This document shows, in pieces, positions 1 to 6,500 of a DNA stretch of 14,838 bases (the first letter of the stretch is position 1; every line of letters starts with the position of its first letter). The DNA lies in NCBI GenBank assembly GCA_947594085.1, contig CANQEB010000033.1:1-14838 (forward strand), in the 5' to 3' direction. Below the pieces are notes generated by a model. The model made no database searches. It worked only from the letters and a program-made list of their open reading frames with translations, and was not told where the DNA came from. This DNA is from an uncultured Lachnospiraceae bacterium (lineage in GTDB: Bacteria > Bacillota > Clostridia > Lachnospirales > Lachnospiraceae). The position numbers and the translations under genes were made by a program.

Positions 1-22
1 CCTTGAGGCGCGGCCAAGTAGG

Positions 23-76
23 GCGGGCTTAGAGCCCGCGTCCCGAGCCACCCGTTTTACGGGTGGGGGCGACTCG
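23..76. repeat. Two adjacent GC-rich hairpins
   Basis: The first hairpin has a 7-bp perfect stem, GCGGGCT (23-29) with AGCCCGC (33-39), and a TAG loop. The second has an 8-bp stem, CCACCCGT (48-55) with ACGGGTGG (59-66), and a TTT loop. It can be extended by CGAG (44-47) pairing with CTCG (73-76), leaving a six-base bulge (67-72). Neither is followed by a T-run, so a simple intrinsic terminator on the plus strand is not supported. They could be the 3' part of a structured RNA, a REP-like chromosomal repeat, or the end of a gene outside the window. The pairing is seen directly; the function is unknown. Confidence 0.6.
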
Positions 77-82
77 CAAAAA

Positions 83-231
83 GTGTTGAATAAAGTGTTG
101 AATAAGTGGCTAAAAAATGGCCAAAAAGTGGCCAAAAAGTGGCGAAAAAGTGACCGGACATATGATTGGAAGGTGTTTAATAAGCGTTGAATAAAGTGTT
201 GAATAAAGTGTTGAATAAAGTGCCCAAAAAG
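83..231. repeat. Tandem 12-bp and 11-bp repeat arrays, probable operators
   Basis: Three blocks are visible. Block one has two copies of GTGTTGAATAA (83-93 and 95-105). Block two has an 11-bp unit GTGGCCAAAAA with variants at 106-116, 117-127, 128-138 and 139-149, ending in a decayed copy at 150-160. Block three repeats the 12-bp unit GTGTTGAATAAA at 173-183 (variant TTTAATAA), 184-195, 196-207 and 208-219, then GTGCCCAAAAAG at 220-231. The unit lengths are close to one helical turn, so bound proteins would line up on one DNA face. The last 12-mer contains the -35 box of the promoter of the regulator gene at 260. This suggests autoregulation by that protein, which is inference. Confidence 0.85.
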
Positions 232-239
232 GGTATACT
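211..239 (+). promoter_or_regulatory. Sigma-A promoter of the first AlbA_2 regulator
   Basis: The -35 box TTGAAT (211-216) and the -10 box TATACT (234-239) are separated by exactly 17 bp. The -35 box lies inside the last copy of the GTGTTGAATAAA repeat, so any protein that binds the repeats would compete with RNA polymerase. The expected transcription start is near 246, which would leave a leader of only about 14 nt before the ATG at 260. Confidence 0.7.
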
Positions 240-259
240 ATGATCAGGAGGTGTCCGGA

Positions 260-1546
260 ATGAATATCGGTATGGAAACTGAGCTGATCGAATTCAAAAG
301 GTCGACGGGGGAATTGAAAGAAGGGATAATTTCTCTGGCTTCAATGTTGAATAAAAACGGAAAGGCCGTGTTGTATTTTGGGATACGGAACGATGGGGAA
401 GTGATCGGACAACAGATTGGGGATCGCACGATGCGCGAGGTTTCGCAAGGCATAGCAAACGCAATCAAGCCTCAGATTATTCCGGAGATCATTATGGAAT
501 TGTGCGATAATAAAAATATTATAAAGGTTACGGCAGAAGGGGATGAAAAACCTTATTCCGCGTATGGAAAATATTACATGAGATCTGCGGATGAAGACAG
601 GGAGATCACTCCGCAGCAACTGCGCAATCTGATGCTGAGCGCGTCCGACTCGATTATCAATATTGAAGCGAACAATCAGGAGCTGACGTTTGAACAGTTG
701 AAAACTTTGTATGCCGGCAGGGATATGACACTTCGCGAAAATACTTATAAGCAGAATCTGAACCTTTTGACGCGCAATGGAAGCTACAATCTGATGGCAA
801 GTCTGCTGTCAGACGCGAACAGTTATTCTATTAAAGTGGCGGTGTTTCGGGGAACGGACAAGATCGATCTGATCCGAAGAAACGAGTACGGGTATCGTTG
901 TATGTTAGTGGCGGCAAAACAGGTGCTTGACTATATGGAAGCTTTGAATGAGACAGAGGTAGATGTTGGAGGCAGCTTGAGAAAAGAACAAAAACTGTTT
1001 GACTTTGCCTGTTTCCGTGAGGCATGGTTGAATGCGTGCCTGCATAATCGATGGTCAAGACAGACGCCGCCTGCCGTATATCTGTTCGAGAACCGTATCG
1101 AGATTGTTTCTGTCGGAGGATTGCCGGACGGACTAACTTTGGAAGAATTCTATGAGGGAAAAAGCAAGCCGGTGAATCTTGAATTACAACAGATTATGGT
1201 TCAACTGGATTATATTGAACAGACCGGTCATGGAGTGCCGCTGATCGTGGCACGCTACGGAAGAGAAGTATTTGATATCACAGAGAATTTTATTACCGTT
1301 ACAATACCGCTGAACAGACGAGGAAAAAGTTCTGCGGCAAAGAAAGATATGAGACATCTGGACGATATGGATAAGAAAATAGTCGTTCTGATGGAGAGAA
1401 ACAGCAATATTCGAGTGAATGAGATTAGTGAAAAGACCGGATTGGGGACAACGGCGATTACAAAGCGAATACGCAGGCTGAAAGAAATGGATATAGTTAC
1501 CAGAGAAGGATCCAAACGGAACGGTCATTGGATCGTAAGACATTAA
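260..1546 (+). CDS. AlbA_2 (Schlafen-like) ATPase-wHTH regulator
   Basis: This is a 428-residue predicted DNA-binding protein of the RecG-like/AlbA_2 regulator family. The ATG at 260 is chosen because AGGAGG (246-251) sits 8 nt upstream; the in-frame GTG at 251 overlaps that site. Residues 8-115 match the AlbA_2 pattern (ELIEFKRS near the start, LYFGIRNDGEVIG at 38-50). Residues 252-291 (FREAWLNACLHNRW, then a strand with GGLPDGL) and EQTGHGVPLIV (320-330) resemble the HATPase_c_4 nucleotide-binding fold. Residues 366-428 form a winged helix (EISEKTGLGTTAITKRIRRL). The family is widespread in Clostridia and mostly uncharacterised; roles as transcription regulators are assumed. The repeat array over its promoter suggests it controls itself. 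The gene at 1569 follows after 22 bp and is probably co-transcribed. Confidence 0.85.
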   Translation: MNIGMETELIEFKRSTGELKEGIISLASMLNKNGKAVLYFGIRNDGEVIGQQIGDRTMREVSQGIANAIKPQIIPEIIMELCDNKNIIKVTAEGDEKPYSAYGKYYMRSADEDREITPQQLRNLMLSASDSIINIEANNQELTFEQLKTLYAGRDMTLRENTYKQNLNLLTRNGSYNLMASLLSDANSYSIKVAVFRGTDKIDLIRRNEYGYRCMLVAAKQVLDYMEALNETEVDVGGSLRKEQKLFDFACFREAWLNACLHNRWSRQTPPAVYLFENRIEIVSVGGLPDGLTLEEFYEGKSKPVNLELQQIMVQLDYIEQTGHGVPLIVARYGREVFDITENFITVTIPLNRRGKSSAAKKDMRHLDDMDKKIVVLMERNSNIRVNEISEKTGLGTTAITKRIRRLKEMDIVTREGSKRNGHWIVRH

Positions 1547-1568
1547 ATTCGAGAGGAATGAAAAGAAG

Positions 1569-2210
1569 ATGAAGATCCTGATTATCTGCAGCGCAAGGAC
1601 ATCGATGAAATGGGAAAAGTGTTACCATTCCGCAGGTTTTGACAAGGCACTTCGGCAGGAACGCTCTTGCGGCATAGAAAGGATTCAATGCAAACAGGGA
1701 GGGACGGGTGGCCGTCCGGTCTATGTGAGCACGCACAAGAGCGCGCAGCAGACGGCTGAAAAGCTTTTTTCCGGGGCGGAGTTAAGAAAAGAGGCGCTTC
1801 TGGATGAGATTCCGATGCGCTCCTACAAGGACACGGCCAAGGGAGAGGAATTACCGCTCTGGCGATGGCGCTTTATGGCGAAGCAACAGTGGCGGCGCGG
1901 AAACGAGCGTCAGCCGGAAAGCAGACAGCAGAGCATTGACCGCGCCGAGAAGTTGATCGCTTTGCTGGAGGAACAGGGGCAGGATTGTATTCTGGTCAGC
2001 CACCCGAACTTTATCAAGATTTTGCGGAAACGTTTCCGCAGGCGTGGCTGTCTGGTCAGCGGATCGGGGAATTTCGTGATTTCGCCGTTGGACCGGCTTC
2101 TCGTCACACGCCCGGAGATGCACTGCGGCGGCTGCGGACACAACTGCCTGCTGTCGAATCCGGGCTGTCAGATCGGACAGGACGCGGCAAGGCGGCGGAA
2201 GAAGAAATAG
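1569..2210 (+). CDS. Histidine-phosphatase-like protein with Cys4 tail
   Basis: This 213-residue protein resembles the histidine phosphatase (phosphoglycerate mutase-like) superfamily but appears catalytically degenerate. The N-terminal strand MKILIICSART should carry the catalytic RH pair; here those positions are C7 and S8. The second segment VSTHKSAQQTAEKLF (53-67) matches the usual S-x2-x-R-A-x-Q-T-A block but has K57-S58 where Arg is expected. The later His is kept (VSHPNF, H145). The C-terminus has four cysteines, C186-x2-C189-x3-C193-x6-C200, suited to a metal or Fe-S site, followed by a basic tail. A weak site (GAGAGG, 1551-1556) precedes the ATG. It may be a pseudoenzyme or a decaying gene; the family call rests on motif layout only. 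It probably shares a transcript with the regulator upstream. Confidence 0.6.
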   Translation: MKILIICSARTSMKWEKCYHSAGFDKALRQERSCGIERIQCKQGGTGGRPVYVSTHKSAQQTAEKLFSGAELRKEALLDEIPMRSYKDTAKGEELPLWRWRFMAKQQWRRGNERQPESRQQSIDRAEKLIALLEEQGQDCILVSHPNFIKILRKRFRRRGCLVSGSGNFVISPLDRLLVTRPEMHCGGCGHNCLLSNPGCQIGQDAARRRKKK

Positions 2211-2275
2211 TAGAGATATTCTGCCCTTTGGGTGCGCTCCTTTTTAAACATAGGAAGTCAGCTTTTTGCAATTTC

Positions 2276-2304
2276 TTGCGAAACGGAGAGAAATAACATA
2301 TAAT
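2276..2304 (+). promoter_or_regulatory. Sigma-A promoter of the defence operon
   Basis: The -35 box TTGCGA (2276-2281) and a perfect -10 box TATAAT (2299-2304) are 17 bp apart. The expected start near 2311 gives a leader of about 28 nt before the ATG at 2339, which has its own site AAGGTGG (2326-2332). No other convincing promoter is seen until after 11428, so this one probably drives the whole block. Confidence 0.75.
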
Positions 2305-2315
2305 GAAATTATATG
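2297..2315. promoter_or_regulatory. Palindrome over the -10 box, candidate operator
   Basis: An 8-bp inverted repeat, CATATAAT (2297-2304) and ATTATATG (2308-2315), has a 3-bp centre (GAA). It covers the -10 box and the expected transcription start. A dimeric HTH protein bound here would block initiation; the small HTH protein encoded just downstream is the obvious candidate. The pairing is seen; the use as an operator is inference. Confidence 0.55.
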
Positions 2316-2338
2316 CTGAGAGAACAAGGTGGTACGGC

Positions 2339-2581
2339 ATGGTAGTTGCACATTATAAACTTTGAGATATGTTAGATGAATGCCACATGAGCGTGGCCAA
2401 ACTAAGAAAAGTGTGTGGTATCGAGTTTAATATGATGACTAAATTACGTCGTGACAAACTGGTTATGACGACTGTTCTTGGCAGGATTTGTGCTACGGTT
2501 GGATGCAATTTTGGTGAAATTATGGACTATGTGTCAAGTTGGGAGGCGGATATATGGTGTCTCAAACCGCGTCTTTACTGA
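2339..2581 (+). pseudogene. Cro/C1-type HTH regulator with TGA at codon 9
   Basis: The frame opens at ATG 2339, with AAGGTGG (2326-2332) 6 nt upstream, and reads MVVAHYKL, then TGA (2363-2365), then continues in frame as DMLDECHMSVAKL to the stop at 2579-2581. The rest is a typical short Cro/C1-type HTH (HTH_26-like): a helix-turn-helix around MSVAKLRKVCGIEFNMMTKL, then TTVLGRICATVGCNFGEIMDYV. In this family the position after YK-x-L is commonly Trp, so TGG to TGA is the simplest change. TGA is an ordinary stop in this window (for example at 7701-7703). A shortened 70-residue form could restart at ATG 2369, three bases after the stop, and would keep the whole HTH. The 3' end overlaps the start of the M-subunit gene by 28 bp. 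It may be the operon's own repressor, now weakened or lost. Confidence 0.7.
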
Positions 2582-3594
2582 AAATATCAGAACTCGCGCA
2601 GGGTATTGATGTATTGGAAGAATCTGTCCGCTTCTTGGATAGGACACTTTTGAATATTTTGTTATATGATCGCACGACAAGAAGAAATATATTATGGGCA
2701 ACAACAGACTATGTATCTTACGGATCTGCGTTTGATGAGTTTTGTGAAATCAAGCCGGAACTTATTACGGGAAAATACGCGACACTGATTCAACCTCGTA
2801 TCACAAAATCGCAATTTATGCGTCTTGGTAGAACGAGAGACAAAGCAGAGGTATTCACTCCCTCTTGGATTTGTAACAAACAGAATAACTTGATAGATCG
2901 CCAGTGGTTTGGCCGAGAAGATGTTTTTAACGTCGAAAAAGGAAATTCGTGGACAGCGACGGTCGGACCGATTTCGTTTGAAGGATGTAAAAAAGGTTGG
3001 CAAAAATATGTTGATGCGCAACGTCTGGAAATAACTTGTGGGGAGGCTCCGTATCTTGTAAGCCGTTATGATACAGTTACGGGTGAAATGATTCCTCTTA
3101 ATCAGCGAATTGGATTGCTTGACCGCAAAATGCGTGTTGTAAGGGAAAATACAGACACCGCTGAAGAATGGCTTGATTGGGCACAGAGGGCTTATGAAAG
3201 CATTTACGGCTTTGAATATCAAGGGGATAATCTTTTGTTGGCGCGGGAAAATCTGCTTTATTCTTACATAGAATATTATTATGAGCGATTTTATCAAATG
3301 CCTGGGATTCTGCTTTTAAGGAAGATAGCCAGAATCATCTCATGGAATATTTGGCAGATGGATGGCCTGAAATGTGTAGTTCCAGGCAGTTGTATACCGG
3401 AAGAAAATCAGCAGCTTACACTATTTGATTATTTTGGAGATAAAGGATTCCATATAGATGGAAATTCTAATCAATGTCCTGGCTGTGCAAGAGGGGATAT
3501 TTATAGACATACAGGATGCTACTGTAGAATTATGGACTGGCGCTCAAAACGAAGTAGAACATTTCTGTCAATGATGAAGGGAGGAAAACCATGA
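2554..3594 (+). CDS. Methyltransferase-like M subunit of a restriction system
   Basis: This 346-residue protein resembles proteins annotated as restriction endonuclease subunit M that accompany large helicase/Eco57I-type methylases. ATG 2554 is chosen because GGGAGG (2541-2546) lies 7 nt upstream; the in-frame TTG at 2539 has no such support. Visible blocks are KAEVFTPSW (98-105), like methyltransferase motif X; LEITCGEAPYLVSRYD (158-173), a diverged motif I; and YGFEYQGDNLLLARENLL (218-235), like motif II. No NPPY or similar catalytic motif is found. Near the C-terminus a cysteine group (CPGC 308-311 and CYC 322-324) could bind metal, and the chain ends soon after IMDWRS. Its stop overlaps the next start as ATGA, implying coupled translation. 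It may bind S-adenosylmethionine or act as a partner subunit; this is inference. Confidence 0.7.
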   Translation: MVSQTASLLKISELAQGIDVLEESVRFLDRTLLNILLYDRTTRRNILWATTDYVSYGSAFDEFCEIKPELITGKYATLIQPRITKSQFMRLGRTRDKAEVFTPSWICNKQNNLIDRQWFGREDVFNVEKGNSWTATVGPISFEGCKKGWQKYVDAQRLEITCGEAPYLVSRYDTVTGEMIPLNQRIGLLDRKMRVVRENTDTAEEWLDWAQRAYESIYGFEYQGDNLLLARENLLYSYIEYYYERFYQMPGILLLRKIARIISWNIWQMDGLKCVVPGSCIPEENQQLTLFDYFGDKGFHIDGNSNQCPGCARGDIYRHTGCYCRIMDWRSKRSRTFLSMMKGGKP

Positions 3595-6500
3595 ATCATG
3601 ACGTATATGCGGGAACGGTACAATACAATTTAATATACATATTTGAGATTCCAGATGACGCTCACAGAGGTTATCTGAAAATCGGTGAGCATCATTTTGA
3701 CAGCGCTTCCAGCTACAAGCAACTTCCGCCGAACTGTGATGAGCTAAATAACCAGGCCAAACTTCGCATTGATCAATATACGAGGACTGCACTCATCCGT
3801 TATAATCTTCTGTATACGGAATTGGCACGTGTTCAAGTTCGACTCACTGATGGAACAGTGGAGAGTCGGTCATTTAGCGATCATGATGTGCATGAAGTGC
3901 TTGACCGTTCCGGTTTCGATGTACACAAATTCTATGATACAGATAAGGATAGTGAATGGTATAAAGTTGACTTATATACAGCTATAGCTGCAATTACCGC
4001 AGTCAAAGACGGGCGAAACACATTGACTGCTACGGAGATGACCAGGCAGTTACCAGATTCTGTATTCAGTGAATCTATAGAACCTTATAATGCTAAAATT
4101 GGTGTTATCGAGTTACGTGAAGAGCAAAAAAGATGTGTGAATAAAACGAAAAGCGCATTTTTGCATGGGGATCGTATGCTTTGGGACTGCAAAATGCGTT
4201 TTGGCAAGACTGTGACAGCATATGCGCTTGTTAAGAAAATGAATTTTCAAAAGGTTCTTGTCGTTACGCACCGCCCTGCTGTGGTGGATGGATGGCGGTC
4301 GGATTTTAAACTAATGTTTGACGATGAGCGTGTGTTTGTTACAAAGGCAAATATTATGGCAGGTGACCGTTTCACCGATATGGATGCCAGTATAGACGCG
4401 GAGAATGACCGCTATTTGCAGAATCTTGCCCAAAGTGGAAAGTCTTTTGTGTATTTTGCGTCCATGCAGGATTTACGTGGTTCCGCCCTTGTCAGAGGCA
4501 AATTCAATAAGAATAGAGCCGTGTTCGCTATGGACTGGGATATTATCATTTATGACGAGGCCCATGAAGGAACACAGACGGAACGCGGCCTTGCCGTACA
4601 GGAATTATTGGAAAAGCCAAAGGATGGTAAAAATCCTAAAAAGGTACTTCAACTCTCAGGAACACCCTATAATCTCCTGAATCAGTATAGCGACGACAAT
4701 GTATTTCAGTGGGATTATGTTATGGAACAGCAGGCAAAGTATAGGTGGGAGAATCAGCATCCTGGTGATCACAATCCCTATGCGGATCTGCCGGAGTTGC
4801 GCATTTGTACTTTTGATCTGCGGAAAAAACTGGTTGGATCTTATCGCTATGAAGATGAAAATATTGCATTTAACTTCCGCGAATTTTTCCGTACATGGAC
4901 AGGTGATCCAAAACGAGATTTTCGTGTATTGCCTGCTGGTGTAAAAATTGGTGATTTTGTCCATGCGGAAGATGTATGGGCATTTCTCGATTTGATTTCT
5001 AACGAGAGCAAAGACAGTAATTATCCTTTTTCCACGCAGGAATATCGGGATATGTTTCGTCATACATTCTGGATTCTTCCGGGTATAAAGGAGGCAAAAG
5101 CATTCAGTTCTATGTTGAGAAGACATCCCGGCTTTGAGGGATATGAGGTTGTCAACGTAGCCGGTGAAGGAGATGTGGAGAAACCCTACGATGACGCATT
5201 AGCAGAAGTGCGTGAGGCAATCAAGAATCACGACCGTACAATTACCCTTTCCTGTGGTAAGCTTACCACTGGTGTCACTGTTAAAGAGTGGACAGGCGTA
5301 ATGCTCCTGTCTGGTTCATCTAGCACTGGTGCGGCTGGTTATATGCAGACAATTTTTCGTGTCCAGTCTGCAGGCAGCATTGACGGTAAGCAAAAGATGG
5401 TCTGTTATGCTTTTGATTTTGCCCCAGATCGTGCGTTAAAGGTGTTGGCGGAGGTACACAGCCTAAAGAAATCCGCCGTTGGAACAGATGATGCGGGACG
5501 AGTAGCGCTAGGTGAGTTCTTGAATTTTTGCCCAGTGTTGGCGGAGGCTGATACCGGTATGGAGCCTTACGACGTATCAAAGATGATGCGCCAGCTCAAG
5601 AAGATTACCGTTGACGCTGCAATTAAAAGCGGTTTTGATGATGATAGTATTTATAAGGTTGATGCCGGGATTGTGATGGATAAGGAAAGGCTGAATCTGG
5701 TCGATATCTTGAAAAAACGTTTAACCCCACAGAAGAAAGAGAAGAAACAGTCCAAAGTCGATGTGAATCGACAGGGATTATCTCCAGAGGAATATAAAAA
5801 GGCACAGGATGCTAAGCGAAAGCCCAAAAGGGAGCGCACTCCGGAGGAGCAGGCTGCGCTGGATAAAGAGAAAGAGATGAAAAAGCAACAACAGGGGCTC
5901 TTTGATCTGCTTCGCAATGTTTCCATCCGGTTACCGCTATTGATTTTCGGTACTGCCGCTGATTTTGATGAATCAATCCGTTTAGCGGAATTTGTGGACA
6001 AGATAGATGCAGCCTCTTGGCAGGAATTTATGCCGAAAGAAGTGGATAAGGAACTGTTTCTGAAATTGCTGGTCTTTTACGATGAAGATGTGATCGAAGG
6101 AGCAGGCATGCGTATTCGCCGCATGGCGAAAGCAGCAGATGAGCTGATGCCCACGCGTCGTGTGATAAAGATTGCCGAAATATTCACATATTTTAAGAAC
6201 CCTGCAAAGGAGACAGTACTTACTCCATGGCGTGTGGTGAATATGCACATGGGCGATACGATAGGCGGTTATAATTTCTATAAAGAGGGCTATCCCATGC
6301 AGGATGGACTACTGGAGGAGCCGCGTTTAGTTGAACAAGGTGAGGTTACAAGCGATCTGTTTTTGAATGATAAGATCCGGGTTCTGGAGATGAATTCTAA
6401 ATCTGGTCTTTATCCATTGTATATGGCGTATAGTATCTATCGTATGATGCTCCCGAAGGATGAGGAGCAGATGACACTAGAGGAGGCACAGGTTTGGTGG

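Noticed and set aside
83..231. Possible CRISPR-like or microsatellite array
   Set aside because: Units are 11-12 bp with no unique spacers between copies, and no cas gene is present; promoter overlap fits operators better.
251..259. GTG 251 as start of the first regulator
   Set aside because: It overlaps the AGGAGG that serves ATG 260, leaving no usable spacing.
2221..2260. Intrinsic terminator after the phosphatase-like gene
   Set aside because: There is a T-run (2241-2245), but the preceding bases form only short, weak stems.
1985..2296. Open frame overlapping the end of the phosphatase-like gene, considered as a frameshifted extension
   Set aside because: Its translation has no recognisable pattern and the main frame continues with a sensible Cys-rich tail to 2210.
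2363..2365. TGA read as tryptophan or selenocysteine
   Set aside because: TGA ends other genes in the window (for example 7701-7703 and 12840-12842), there is no sign of an alternative code, and no SECIS-type hairpin is evident after 2365.
2692..3297. 201-codon minus-strand frame inside the M-subunit gene
   Set aside because: It is the shadow of a clear plus-strand gene, with no ribosome site and no recognisable motif.
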